From positions 137,650,155 through 137,714,154 of the forward strand of contig NC_057848.1 in NCBI RefSeq assembly GCF_910594005.1: DNA of 64,000 nucleotides. Reading direction: 5' to 3'. This DNA is from Cervus elaphus (taxonomy: Eukaryota > Chordata > Mammalia > Artiodactyla > Cervidae). Shown here piece by piece: positions 35,393 to 48,114 of this stretch. Below the pieces are notes generated by a model. That model was not told the origin of the DNA. It was given only the letters and a program-made list of their open reading frames with translations, and did no database searches. Position numbers and translations under genes: made by a program. Each line of letters opens with the position of its first letter. The first letter of the stretch is position 1.

Positions 35393-37937
35393 CGATCCCC
35401 AAGAAAAAGAAATACAAAAAGGCAAAATGGTTGTCTGAGGAGGCCTTACAGTAGCTGAGAAAAGAAGAGAAGTGAAAGGCAAAGGAAAAAAGGAAAGATA
35501 TACCCATTTGAATGCAGAGTTCCAAAGAATAGCAAGGAGAGATAAGAAAGCCTTCCTCAGTGATCAATGCAAAGAAATAGAGGAAAACAATAGAATGGGA
35601 AAGACTAGAGATCTCTTCAAGAAAATTAGAGATACCAAGAGAACATTTCATGCAAAGATGGGTACAATAAAGGACAGAAACAGTATGGACCTAACAGAAG
35701 CAGAAGATATTAAGAAGAGGTGGCAAAAATACACAGAGTTAGTTCAGTCACTCAGTCATGTCCAACTCTTTGCGACCCCATGAACTGCAGCATGCCAGGC
35801 CTCCCTGTCCATCACCAACTCCTGGAGTTGACTCAAACTAATGTCCATTGAGTCGGTGTTGCCATCCAGTCATCTCATCCTCTATCGTCCTCCCTCCCAG
35901 CATCAGGGTCTTTTCCAATGAGTCAACTCTTCGCATGAGGTGGCCAAAGTATTGGAGTTTCAGCTTCAGCATCAGTCCTTTCAATGAACACCCAGGACTG
36001 ATCTCCTTTAGGATGGACTGGCTGGATCTCCTTGCAGTCCAAGGGACTCTCAAGAGTCTTCTCCAACACCACAGTTCAAAAGCATCAATTCTTTGGTGCT
36101 CAGCTTTCTTTATAGTCCAACTCTCACATCCATACATGACCACTGGAAAAACCATAGCCTTGACTAGACGGACCTTTGTTAGCAAAGTAATGTCTCTGCT
36201 TTCTAATATGCTATCTAGGTTGGTCATAACTTTCCTTCCAAGGAGTAAGCGTCTTTTAATTTCATGGCTGCAATCACCATCTGCAGTGATTTTGAAGCCC
36301 AAAAAGATAGTCTGACACTGCTTCCACCGTCAGTGGAAGAACTATACAAAAAAGATCTTCATGACCCAGATCACCACGATGGTGTGATCACTCACCTAGA
36401 GCTAGACATCCTGGAGTGTGAAGTCAAGTGGGTGTTAGGAAGCATCACTACAAACAAAGCTAGTGGAGGTGATGGAATTCCAGTTAAGCTATTTCAAATC
36501 CTAAAAGATGATGCTGTGAAAGTTCTGCACTCAATATGCCAGCAAATTTGGAAAACCCAACAGTGGCCACAGGACTGGAAAAGGTCAGTTTTCATTCCAA
36601 TCCCAAAGAAAGGCAATACCAAGGAATGTTCAAACTACCACACAACTGCACTCATCTCACATGCTAGGAAAGTAATGCTCAAAATTCTCCAAGCTAAGCT
36701 TCAATATTATGTGAACTGAGAACTTCCAGATGTTCAGGTTGGATTTAGAAAAGGCAAAGGAACCAGAGATCAAATTGTCAACATCCATTGGATTATAGAA
36801 AAAGCAAGAGAGTTCCAGGAAAACATCTACTACTGCTTCACTGACTACACTAAAGCCTTTGAGTGTGTGGATCACAACAAACTCTGGAAAATTCTTCAGG
36901 AGATGGGAATACCAGATCACCTTACCTGCCTCCTGAGAAATCTGTATGCAGGTCAAGAAGCAACAGTTAGAACCAGACATGGAACAACGGACTGGTTCCA
37001 AATTGGGAAAGGAGTACGTCAAGGCTGTATATTGTCACCCTGTTTATTTTACTTATATGCAGAGTACATCATGCGAAATGCTGGCAAGGATGAAGCACAA
37101 GCTGGAATCAAGACTGCAGGGAGAAATGTATGCAGATGACACCACCCTTATGGCAGATAGTGAAGAGGAACTAAAGAGCCTCTTGATGAAAGTGAAAGAG
37201 GAAAAAAAAAAAAGAAAAAGAAAGTGAAAGAGGAGAGTGAAAAAGCTTGCTTAAAACTTAATATTAAAAAACCAAAGATCATGGCATCTGGTCCCGTCAC
37301 TTCATGGCAAATAGATGGGGAAACAATGGAAACAGTGAGGGACTTTATTTTATTGGGCTCCAAAATCACTGGAGATGGTAACTGTAGCCATGAAATTAAG
37401 AGATGCTTGCTCCTTGAAAGAAAAGCTATGACCAACGTAGAGAGCATACTAAAAAACAGAGACATTACTTTGCTGACAAAGGTCCATCTAGTCAAAGCTA
37501 GGGTTTTTGCAGTAGTCAGGTATGGATGTAAGAGTTGGACCATAAAGAAAGCTGAGCACTGAAGAATGGATGCTTTTGAACTGTGGTGTTGGAGAAGACT
37601 CTTGAGAGTCCCTTGGACTGCAAGGAGATCAAACCAGTCCATCCTAAAGGAAATCAGTCCTGAATATTCATTGGAAGGACTGATGCTGAGGCTGAAGCAC
37701 CAATACTTTGGCCACCTGATGCGAAGAGCTGACTCATTTGAAAAGACCTTGATGCTGCGAAAGATTGAAGGCAGGAGAAGGGGATGACAGAGGATGAGAT
37801 GGTTTGATGGCATCACTGACCCGATGGACATGAGTTTGAGCAAGCTCCGGGAGTTGGTGATGGACAGGGAAGCCTGGTGTGCTGCGTGCAGTCCATGGGG
37901 TCACAGAGATGGACACGACCGAGCAACTGAACTGAAA
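35393..37937 (+). mobile_element. BovB LINE split by an inverted BovB copy
   Basis: Plus-strand BovB in two parts, 35393-35737 and about 36334-37937, covering the endonuclease-RT linker, RT and 3' end. The frame is broken by stops and by an A-rich slippage at 37201-37222. A possible 6-bp target duplication TTTACA lies at 35387-35392 and 37938-37943. The interruption is a second BovB in reverse. Confidence 0.93.
35738..36333 (-). mobile_element. BovB 3' end inserted in reverse into BovB
   Basis: About 595 bp, starting with the reversed tail (GTTAGTTCAGTCACTCAG) and running back to the ACAGTGTCAGACT region. It pairs with the host copy's own 3' end (about 37328-37936) as a long inverted repeat. 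No clean target duplication found. Confidence 0.92.
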
Positions 37938-37943
37938 TTTACA

Positions 37944-38437
37944 TGGTGTGTTTTGTTTCCTCGATCAACTTATAAGCTCCTGAGGAGTCAAGAGTGACCC
38001 GGTTAGCTATTTCTTCTTGAGAACCTCAACATATACCAGTGTAGAAACCAAAACAGAGAACATGCCATAATATACTGCTCATAAGTTCCTCTCTATCTGT
38101 AAGATCTTTCACGTATATATACTGACTATAGATTGCTCACTTTTCTTTGGTCTTCAGTTATTTTCTTAAATTCTGTACATTGCTAAAGAAGTGAGGACCT
38201 CACTGTTGCCGAGAATCTGTCTGTCTTATGCTAAAAGGCCTTAATATTTCAAGAAATCTCAACCCTACTTATTTATTTCTTAAAATGACTTATGGCTAAT
38301 GGGTTTACCCAGTTTATATAGAGCAGGGGTATGTTGGGGGTGGGGTCAAGGTTTGGCTCATTGAATGGACCATGGTACTATGTTTGAGAGCACCACACTG
38401 CTGGCTGTGAGTTCTATTATCTTAAAAATGTAGCGCT
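37944..38437. other. XK intron 2, no feature seen
   Basis: Single-copy-looking AT-rich DNA. Confidence 0.4.
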
Positions 38438-38446
38438 AACCCATGA

Positions 38447-38710
38447 GCACTACATGATGTTGAAGTTGAAACTCCGATGCTTTGGCCACCTGATGCAAAC
38501 AGCTCATTTCAAAAGACCCTGATGCTGGGAAAGATTGAGGGCAGGAGGAGAAGGGGATGACAGAGGAGGAGATGGTTGGATGGCATCACCGACTCAATGG
38601 ACATGGGTTTGGGTGAACTCCGGGAGTTGGTGATGGACAGGGAGGCCTGGCGTGCTGCAGGTCATGGGGTCGCAAAGGATCGGACATGACTAAGCGACGA
38701 AACTGAACTG
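38447..38710 (+). mobile_element. BovB 3' fragment with target duplication
   Basis: 264 bp of BovB 3' end. Exact 9-bp target duplication AACCCATGA at 38438-38446 and 38711-38719. Confidence 0.93.
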
Positions 38711-38719
38711 AACCCATGA

Positions 38720-39276
38720 CTGTGCGGTCAAAACTGGAATACAGCCACTTACTGTAGGCTGCCACCACCTCCAAATATTGGAGAAGGGAGGGACAGGAGG
38801 TGGGGTTTGGAGTTAGGAACCGAGAGTCTCGCTCTGATTTCACTCTGGTCTCTCCACGCCTCACTGGGGAAATGGTAATCTCCTTGGGTTTTGTTTTCTT
38901 GCCCACAAAATTGCACTGCTGCTCTGTGTAAACTGGAGCCTCTTAAAATGCAATGTTCCTATAACAAAATTGTCTTTACTTATAATTTAAAATGTGTGGA
39001 AATAAAGGGTTCTTTTCCTTAAGTTCTGAATCAATGGTGCTTTGGTAGTTAAATTTCCTGGAAGAAGCTCAGTTTTACTTGAAGCATCAGTTTCTCTCAC
39101 AGTCTTGTTGCACAGATTTAAATCACTGATATCATTCTCTGGAAAGACTGTCATCTACTGATCAAATTTAAAAGACAGAAATACTATCACAGGAGTATAC
39201 TGGGAAGTAATTATACTGAGTTATTTTTCCTGAGAGGTTAGTTCAATGGAGCATTATAAAGCAGTATATACTGCTG
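38720..39276. other. XK intron 2, no feature seen
   Basis: Single-copy-looking DNA, no gene. Confidence 0.4.
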
Positions 39277-39408
39277 ATACACTTTTTGTTTTTATTGAAG
39301 TAGAGTTGATTTACAATGTTTATTAATCTCTGCCGTACAGCAAAGTGACTCGGTTGTACATATACATACATTCTTATATTCTTTTCATCATGGTTTATCC
39401 CAGGTGAT
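39277..39408 (-). mobile_element. L1 3' end, reverse
   Basis: TTTTTATTGAAGTAGAGTTG and CTGCCGTACAGCAAAGTGAC are reverse L1 3'-UTR wording. Confidence 0.75.
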
Positions 39409-39423
39409 ATACTCTTATATGTG

Positions 39424-39631
39424 CTTGTGCTCAGTCACTAAGTTGTGTCCAACTTTTTGCGATCCCATGGGCTGTAGCCCACCAGGTTCCTTTGTCCATG
39501 GGATTTCCCAGACAAGAATACTGGAGCGGGTTGCCATTTCCTCCTCCATGGGATCTTCCCAACCCAGGGATGGAACTGCATCTCCTGCATTGGCCAGCTG
39601 ATTCTTTACCACTGTGCCACCTGGGAAGTCC
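39424..39631 (-). mobile_element. Bov-tA SINE, reverse
   Basis: Complete reverse Bov-tA. Target duplication with one mismatch: ATACTCTTATATGTG (39409-39423) and ATACTTTTATATGTG (39632-39646). Confidence 0.93.
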
Positions 39632-39646
39632 ATACTTTTATATGTG

Positions 39647-41333
39647 TGGTTACAAATTTCTACAGATCTTAAGAATCTAGTATTGGATCCATTTCTTTTA
39701 GTCCTTATGTTTTTTCCACTATAAGAAAAATAACATCAAATGTAGAAGATGAGCTATGCATAAATTATCATGTTAATTATATATTCAGATACATATAGTA
39801 TTTACATTGTTATATTTATGGTTACTTACTATTACTTAAAATTACTTACTATTTTTAACAATGCAATGACCCAAACAATTTTTTAAGCATATATCCATTT
39901 TTCTCTGGTTAGGTCAATTATTTCCAAATGACATCTTTTTCTCTATCAAGAGAGTTAGCCAATTATCACCCAATTGGTGATTTGTAGCATTTAACCACTG
40001 AAGCCTTCTGAGAATGCAAGAAAATTACCTTGAAAGCACTGCCTTCAACCATCATTCCTACTGTTGGGTGCTCCCTTCAAAATGTCACTGATAGAAAGGT
40101 GCTCAGGAAGAGAGGTATACTTGGGAGACAAGGACCCTGTACAAAATGAGTGGAATGTACATTTCTATCTCTAGATTTAAGTGGTTATCTAATGAATGGC
40201 TAGGATGATATTCATGCAAATACCTACTTATTCAGACTTAAATGGGGAAACATTCCTGACATCACTTCCCAACCTTCTCTTCCCAGAGTCAACACAAAAC
40301 GGGGTCAGTTGGAGGTCCCGCTCATTTATGTGGCACTTCATAGAAGCCTAATATCCCCTAATAATCTTACTCTCATTTCCGATGAGTGTGGGGAGGGGTC
40401 AGGGGGGCATTCTACTGTTTCTATTTTTTATTAGAAGGCAAGACATCACTTGAGGTAAAGCTAAAAGGGAGGTTGTGGCAATATTCCAAATAGTTGCCAC
40501 ACTTACAAAGCTTCTTCCCACTCAATTCCGGCCAAATGAACTCTTCCAAATAAAGTCTTCCTATTTCACAGAGAAATTCATTGTTATTAGGAATGAATTT
40601 TCTCATTTCCTGACTTGACACCAAAACCTTAATCTCTCTGTTAAGTGATGGAGAACATTTTATTCCTCAGGATTCCTCTTAGGAGGGGAATTCTATTTGT
40701 AGGACAAGGTCAGCAGTTTTTCTGTGGCTTTGGAGAGAGAACCGAGGCTGTTCCCAAGATGGAGACCCACTGGGAAGTGTGTGTTCTCTGTAAAGTGACT
40801 ACTCTCCACTGGATCTTCAGTAAAATGACCGAATTCACAAAATGCTTGGGTGGAATAGATTTTTCAAAAAATAGCTAATGACTTCAAGGCAGGAAGTGAA
40901 ACAATCCGAAGGGGTACAGTACACAGTGGCAGAGGGAAACTGGAGGACTTAGAACAAGAAGCTTCTGGAAATGGAAATCTCAACCAGATTCTGAGAGGCT
41001 GTGACTTTTGCCTCTTTTGCTCTTCCCTCAGTAGACAATGTGTCTTTCTTACTATTCAGAGCCAGGATCTCCACCTGTACTGTACTCCATCACTTGCCTT
41101 CTCCAAAATCTTACTCAATTATGATCTTTCTCTTCTAAATTTTCAACTGCTCATAGACATCATGGATACCTTTATGTCATCACTTGGTACCTTGGGTTTA
41201 GTGCAAGCTCTTAGAGGAAGCCACTGTTTCATACAGATTTTTACTACCAGCACCTAGCATAGTGACTGGCACAAAGTTGGTAACTGATACATGTATGTTG
41301 AATAAATGAATGAATTGAAAACTGTATAATCCA
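39647..41333. other. XK intron 2, mostly single-copy DNA
   Basis: No gene or XK exon seen. A weak L2-like end (GCACCTAGCATAGTGACTGG to GAATAAATGAATGAATTG) lies at 41240-41320. Confidence 0.4.
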
Positions 41334-41334
41334 T

Positions 41335-41442
41335 GCTGCTGCTGCTGCTAAGTTGCTTCAATTGTGTCCGGCTCTGTATGACCCCATAGACGGCAGCCCA
41401 CCAGGCTCCCCCGTCCCCGGGATTCTCCAGGCAAGAACACTA
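41335..41442 (-). mobile_element. Bov-A2 SINE fragment, reverse
   Basis: Starts with (CTG)n and TAAGTTGCTTCAATTGTGTC, the reverse of the Bov-A2 3' end, and stops after one monomer at an A run. Confidence 0.85.
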
Positions 41443-42066
41443 AAAAAAAAAACCCCTGAACAAGGAATTGAAGCTCTAAACCTCTCACAGATGCAATTTA
41501 AGTGAGAACTCCTAAAGCCCCTTCCCAGAGGGTGACTTCTGGGGTTATAGGCTTCCTATGCAAATATATCTGCTTTATGTGCCTTTCTCAATCGTGAAGT
41601 TGCACCTGTTTCCAACACTTCCAGAAAAGTAGGATCCAAATCAGAAAAAGTCTTTGAGATCTAAGTTTAGACTCTAAAGAATCTCTTTTAGGTACATGAG
41701 AGACTTGCAAAACAAGGTTAGGAACAGAGCGATTTCTGATCCCAGGAAGAACTAAGGAAGCTAAGTACTGCTTCAGGATGTGGGGCCCAACCAGGATTAA
41801 GACAAGTCTGGATTATCTCAGCAGTGGTATCACCCTGGTCAGTTATACAGATCACTGTTCTTGCTGGAACCCATGGCCTACTCTTACTGGAGTTATTTTT
41901 GACCACTTATAGGACCCTGTGTTCTGCTTTAACTCCACCCCAGACCCTGACAACTACAAATTGTTAATGAAAAGATTGAAAATGAGCGAGATCATCATCA
42001 CTTTGAGCTCACACCTATATCTGCCACTTTCCCTCTCCAGCTGCTATCACAAATATTGCTTTGGTC
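41443..42066. other. XK intron 2, no feature seen
   Basis: Single-copy-looking DNA. Confidence 0.35.
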
Positions 42067-43310
42067 CTTTATCGGAACAGCTTCATTGAGACATAATTTA
42101 CATACCATACGATTCACAATTTAAACTGTATAATTCACTGCTTCTTTAAAAGTAGATTCACAGATATGTGCACCTGTCATCAGAGTCACTTTTAGTATGT
42201 TTTCATCACTTCAAAAAGAAATCCTGTACCCTTTAACTCTCATTCCTCTATCCCTTCCCCCACCCAGTCATGAACAACCACTAACTACTTTCTGTCTCTA
42301 TAGATTTCCCCATTCTGGACTTCCATATGAATAAAATCATGTAATGTGTGGTCTTTTGTGACTCGTTTCTTTCACTTAACATAACATTTTCAACATCCAT
42401 CTATATTGTAACATGCCTCAGTCCTTCATTCATTTCATGGTCAAATAATATTCCATTGTATGGATATACTACATTTTGTTTATCCATTCATCAGTTGATA
42501 AAAATTTGGGTTGTTTCCACCTTCTGGCTATTGTGAAGAGTGCTGCTCCAAACATTTGCATATGAACATGTTTTTACTTGGGTCTATAGGAGTAGAACTG
42601 CCCAGTCATATGGTAACTTTATGTTTAATTATTTGAGGAATGGCCAGACTGTATTCTAAAGTGATTGAACCATTTTACATTCCCACCAGCAGTGTATGAA
42701 GGTTATAATTCCTCCATACACTCACTAATGTTTGCTATTATTACTAACTTAAATTTTTATCATTAACTTTTTGATTTTAGTCATGCCAGTGGGTGTGAAG
42801 TGGTAACCTTTTCTGATTTCAGTTTCCATTTTCCTAATGACTAATGATATAGAGTATCTTTTCGTGATACCATAAGAATTGATGCTTTTGAATTGTGGTG
42901 CTGGAGAAGACTCTTGAGAATCCCTAGGACAGCAAGGAGATCAAACCAGTCAACCTTAAAGGAAATCAACCCTGAATATTCATTGGAAGGACTGATACTG
43001 AGGCTGAAGCTCCAATACTTTGGCCATCTGATATGAAGAGCTGACTCGTTGGAAAAGACCCTGATGCTGGGAAAGACTGAGGGCAGGAGAACGGGGTGAC
43101 AGAGGAAGAGATGGTTGGAAGACATCATAGACTCAATGGACATGAGTTTGAGCAAACTCTGGGAGATAGAGAAAGACAGGGAAGCCTGGCATGTTGCAGT
43201 CCAAGGGGTTGCAAAGGCTCAGACATAACTTTGCGACTGAACAACAGTCTTTTCATGTGCTTATTGGCATTTGCATATCTTCCTTACTTGCTTTGGTTCT
43301 TAGCTATAGC
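42067..43310 (-). mobile_element. old L1 3' end, reverse, split by BovB
   Basis: Reverse L1 wording (TTGAGACATAATTTACATAC, AATAATATTCCATTGTATGG, TCCATTCATCAGTTGATAAA) up to 42866, resuming at 43258 with GTGCTTATTGGCATTTGCAT. Confidence 0.8.
42867..43247 (+). mobile_element. BovB 3' fragment inserted in L1
   Basis: Sense BovB 3' end. Target duplication with one mismatch: TCTTTTCGTG (42857-42866) and TCTTTTCATG (43248-43257). Confidence 0.9.
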
Positions 43311-44089
43311 ACAAACTCATAATAATTTCACACTGTCTCATATGTATCCCCAAAACTCTGCCAGAATTCAAAGGCCAGTTTTGCACAGACTGACTTAAGA
43401 ACAATATATTAGCTTTATCAACAGCTGTCAATGAGCATTTAAAATGAAAAAAAAAGTATAATTTGATCTTATCATGTTTTTAAAATTCCCTTTAAAATGC
43501 ATTAAAAAGCAAAAAATAGAATTTCCATGCTGGCAATGGCAGATTAGTTTGTTCTGGTCCAATGTTTCTGCCAAGAACAACTGTACAAACACCTGTTCAA
43601 AGGCATCAGAGATCTACCAAAGCCCTCAGTACTTTGGAGCTAAGATCTTAAAGAAAAGCCCTAAGAGAAAATTCTGAAGCTGCTTTTTCCCCTTGAGACA
43701 TTTGCCTGTATGATAGCAGTGGTTATACTATTACAGAATCTGAACACAGCTTTCAGCAGTCTCTCAAATCTGGTGAGTGTGGGAGAAATTATAGACATTC
43801 TGGCTCTACAGTGGTCCTGGATACAACCAAAGCTTTCTGGTGGGAACCCCAAAGACTAGACACTAGGAGTAAGGGTGACCAGAAATAGATAATCCCTCCT
43901 AACAGCTGAAGTACAATTTTAACCAACTCAAGTTATGACTGAATCAGTTCAACCTGTATCTAATCCAATATTTGCAACAAACAAAAGTAAAATCTTCCTG
44001 GAGAGAGACAGCTCATCCAGAGCTTCAAATTATCTCTATTTTTTACTACAGATATCTGACATTTAGTTAAAAGTACCGCAGCATGCCAA
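43311..44089. other. XK intron 2, no feature seen
   Basis: Single-copy-looking DNA, no gene or exon. Confidence 0.35.
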
Positions 44090-44950
44090 CAACAAAAACA
44101 AAAGAAATGATCAAAATCCAAGAATTGAAATATACCCATAAGAAATAGAGATTCTGTAATTATCTGACATGGACTTAAAATATTCATAATTAATGTATGT
44201 TCAGGAAATTATGACAAGATATAGAATTTATCAGAGACTGGAAACTATTCTAAAAACTAGAAGAGTTGATATGAAATGAAACAAAAATTCTAGAACTGAA
44301 AAATAAAATAAGTGCAATTAAGGAATCAACTGTGGCTCTGATATATTAGAAACAGCTATAAAGATAAATAGTACTAAGTAGAAGGCAAATCAGAAGAAAA
44401 TGGAGAAACAAAAAGCATGAGAGACCTACAGAAAAGTAAAAATGTTGGCGAGAGAGAGAGAAAAGAGAAGAAAAAGAATCGCTCAGAAGCCATACTTAAA
44501 GTGATAAAGTCTAAGAATTTTCCCAAACTGCTAAAATATCAAACTAAACTCCAAGTAGGATAAATACGAAGAAAACCTCAATAAGCATACATATCCTGTT
44601 AAAATTGCTGAACATCAAAGTCTAAATGAAAACCTTAAAAAGCAGTTAGAAACAAACAAAAGTGAGACAAACTTCAAAGGAGCAACAATAATAACAGCCG
44701 GCATCTCAACAGAAATAATGGAAGCAAGAAGACAAAAGAATGGTAACATGAAAGTGGGAAGAAAACAACCACTTAGTTTCCCATATACAGAAGTGAAGGG
44801 AAAAGAAAGGTATTTTATGACAAAACAAAAATGAGGGTATTTGTCACTAGCCCTGCTCTGAAGAAAATATTAAAAGTAGCATTTCAGACCAAGTGAAAAT
44901 GATCCCACATGGAAGCATGGAGAGACATGAAGGTCTGAACAGGGACGGAA
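44090..44950 (+). mobile_element. old L1/HAL1-like remnant
   Basis: A-rich sense wording (for example AATTCTAGAACTGAAAAATA and CAACAGAAATAATGGAAGCA) resembling an old L1 or half-L1 ORF1 region. Many stops. Confidence 0.5.
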
Positions 44951-44960
44951 AGGATAAATG

Positions 44961-45172
44961 TGGCTGTTGTTTAGTTTCTCAGTTGTGTCCGACTCTTTGT
45001 GACCCTACAGACTGTAGCCCCCCAGGCTCCTCTGTCCATAGGATTTCCCAGGCAAGAATACTGGAGTGGGCTGCCGTTTCCTCCTCCAGGGGATCTTCCT
45101 GACCCAAGGATCAAACCCACATCTTCTGCATAGACAGGCAGATTCTTTTTTGCTGAACCATCAGAGAAGCCC
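44961..45172 (-). mobile_element. Bov-tA SINE, reverse
   Basis: Complete reverse Bov-tA from TTTAGTTTCTCAGTTGTGTC to the head TCAGAGAAGCCCC. Confidence 0.9.
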
Positions 45173-45189
45173 CAATAATACAACTCAAT

Positions 45190-45785
45190 TTTCTATAATG
45201 ACTTGAACAACCACTTCACACATACACACACCCCACGAAATGGTCACTAAAGACATCAAAAGGAAGTTAAGCTCATTAGTCATCAGAAAATGCAAATTCA
45301 AACTAAAACGAGACACTACTACACACCCATTGTATTACTGAAAGTAAAAGCAAGTGTTTGTAAGACGTGGGGCAACTGCAATTCTTACACACGGCTTGTG
45401 GGAGTGTAAAGTGGTATAACCACTTTTGTAGTTTCGATAGGAGCTAAACACAAGTGTTTCCTGTGGCCAGCAATTCTACCCAAGTACAGATGTAACAGAA
45501 CTGCATATATATGTATACAAAAAGGCATGTATGAGGATATTTTAGTAGCATTATTTTTAATAATCCCAATCTGAAAATAATCTATTAAGAGAGGAATGTA
45601 TCATGTGGTATATTCATATAATGGGATACTACACAGCAATGCTAAAAAACAAACTTCTGCTACAAGCCACAACATGGGCAAATCTCATAAATATTATGTT
45701 GAATGAAAGATGCTAGACCTGATTCCACTTACATAAAATTTTTACAAAACAGTATAAATGAATCTGTGATGTTAGAAGTCAGATT
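45190..45785 (+). mobile_element. old L1 3' part
   Basis: Late ORF2 wording (AGAAAATGCAAATTCAAACT, CTTGTGGGAGTGTAAA) continuing to the 3' region, with stops. Confidence 0.65.
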
Positions 45786-45789
45786 TCTT

Positions 45790-47624
45790 TTTTATTTTTT
45801 ACTTTATATTGGAGAATAGTTGATCTATAATGTTGTGTTAGTTTCAGGTATATGGAAAAATGGTTCACTTATAGATATATATATACACATCTATTCTTTT
45901 TGAGATTCTTTTCCCATATAGGTAATTACAGAGTACTGAGTATAATTCTTTGTACTATACAGTAGGTCCTCAGTGATTATCTATTTCATACATAGCAGTG
46001 TGCATAACCCCAACCTCCTAATTTATCCCTCCCTGCCTACCTTTCCCCTTTGGTAACCATAAGTTTGTCTTCTTTTTTTTCCCATTTATTTTTATTAGTT
46101 AGAGGCTAATTACTTTACAATATTGTAGTGGTTTTGGCCATACATTGACATGAATCAGCCATTGATTTACATGTGTTCCCCATCCCAATCCCCCCTCCCC
46201 CCTCCCGCCTCCCTCCCCATCCCATCCCTCTGGGTCTTCCCAGTGCACCAGCCCTGAGCACTTGTCTCATGCATCCAACCTGGGCTGGTGATCTGTTTCA
46301 CCATAGATAGTATACTTGTTTCAGTGCTGTTCTCTCAGAACATCCCACCCTCACCTTCTCCCACAGAATCTAAAAGTCTGTTCTGTACATCTGTGTCTCT
46401 TTTTCTGTTTTGCATATCATAAGTTTGTTTTCTAACTCTGTGAGTCTGTTCCTCTTTTGTAAATAAATTCACCTGTATCATTTTTTAAGATTCCACATAT
46501 AAGTGATTCCATATGATACTTGTCTTTCTCTGACTTACTTCACTTAGCATGACAATCTCTAGGTCCATCCATGTTGTGCAAATGGTATTATTTCATTCTT
46601 TTTTAATGGGTGAATAATATTCCATTGTATTTATGTACTACATATTTATCCATTCATCTGTCAATGGATATTTAGGTTGCTTTCACGTCTTGGCTATTGT
46701 AAATGGTGTTGCAGTGAACAGTGGGGTACATGTATCTTTTCAAATTAGAGTTTTCTCCAGATATATGCAAAGGAGTGGGACTGTGGGGTCATATGGTGGC
46801 TCTATTTTTAATCATTTAAGGAACCACCATACTGTTCTCCACAGTGGCTGCACCAATTTACATTCCCACCAACCATGAGGGTTCCCCTTTTTCCACACCT
46901 ATTGCAGAATTTATTGTTTGTAGACTTTTTGATGATGACCATTTTGATTGGTGTGAGCTGAAACCTCCAATAGTTTTGATTAGGATTTCTCTAATAATCA
47001 GTGCTGTTGAGCACCTTCTCATGTGCCTGTAGGCCATCTGTATGTCTTCTTTAGAGAAATTTTTATTTAGGTCTTCCGCCCATTTTTTGATTGGGTTGGT
47101 TGGTTTTTTGATATAGAGCTGGAAGAGGTGTTTACATATTTGAGAGATTAATCCCTTCTTGGCTGCTTCATTTGCAAATATCTTCTCTCATTCTGTGGGT
47201 TGTTTTTTTGTTTTATTTATGGTTTCCTTTGCTATGCAAAAGCTTTTCAGTTTAATTAGGTACCATTTGTTTATTTTTATTACTCTAGGAGGTGGGTCCA
47301 AAAAGATATTGCTGCAATTTATGTCAAAGAGTGTTCTGCCTATGTCTTCCTGAGTTTTTTTTTTCCTTTGAGTTTTATACTAGCCATTCTAACATTGGCG
47401 TCTTTAATCCATTTTGAGTTTACTTTTGTGTATGGTGTTAGAGAATGTTCTAATTTCATTCTTTCACATGTAGTTATCCAGTTTTCCCAGCACCACATAT
47501 TGAAGAGGGTACCTTTTCTCCATTGTACATTCATGCCTCCTCTGTCGTAGATTAACTGACCATAGTCCCCTGGGTTTATTTCTGGGTAGAAGTCAGCTTT
47601 TTGCCTAGTGGTCACCCTTTGGGA
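45790..47624 (-). mobile_element. L1 3' part, reverse, split by a younger L1
   Basis: Reverse L1 from its 3' end at about 45790 into ORF2 (to about 47620), with frame changes and a T-run expansion at 47356-47364. A younger L1 tail interrupts it at 46071-46418. Confidence 0.85.
46071..46418 (-). mobile_element. young L1 tail nested in older L1
   Basis: Same family as 22463-24272 and 60930-62232, only the last 350 bp. Near-duplicate flanks CATAAGTTTGTCTTC and CATAAGTTTGTTTTC mark the insertion. Confidence 0.88.
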
Positions 47625-47710
47625 AGAAGGGCTGAAAAGTGACTGAGAAGAGGCAAAGGCAGGCTTCTAGGAGTGCAGATACTCTTGTTTCTTGACCTGC
47701 CGAGAGGGGT
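47625..47710 (+). mobile_element. L1 3' tail interrupted by the retrovirus, left part
   Basis: Wording such as GATACTCTTGTTTCTTGACC is the end region of an L1. It appears to continue after the provirus at 57134-57215. Confidence 0.5.
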
Positions 47711-48013
47711 CATATGTTAGGGGAAGCACACTGACTGAAACCACCCACCCTGGCCAGGCTCTCTAGTAACCATTTGCATGAGCTGTTTTATGACAGGAGG
47801 TCCTGGTAAGGAACATGGAACTAATAAGCCACCACCAACTGGAAGAGTTCAGGAAAGGTCAAAAGGAAACACCGTGTGTCCGTCCACCTCCCAGAATCCC
47901 TCTCACTAGCATCCATCTTGGTTGAGTGATGCCTGCACCACTAGGAAGGACTCTGAGTCAGAATGATTGGCCAAAGACAACCCAGAAACTAATCCAATCA
48001 ACATAAAACCCGA

Positions 48014-48087
48014 GACTTCGAGCCATGTGGCAGAGCAGTTCTGGATTCCAGACTTCGAGCCATGTGGCAGAGCAGTTCTGGATTCCC
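48014..48087 (+). repeat. 37-bp tandem duplication in the 5' LTR
   Basis: Two copies of a 37-bp unit starting GACTTCGAGCCATGTGGC, differing only in the last base. The position corresponds to the R region. Confidence 0.95.
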
Positions 48088-48108
48088 TTACCCAGCTGCC
48101 TTCTTCCA

Positions 48109-48114
48109 ATAAAG
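48109..48114 (+). promoter_or_regulatory. LTR poly(A) signal
   Basis: AATAAA in the 5' LTR. The 3' LTR counterpart is at 57021-57026. Confidence 0.8.
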
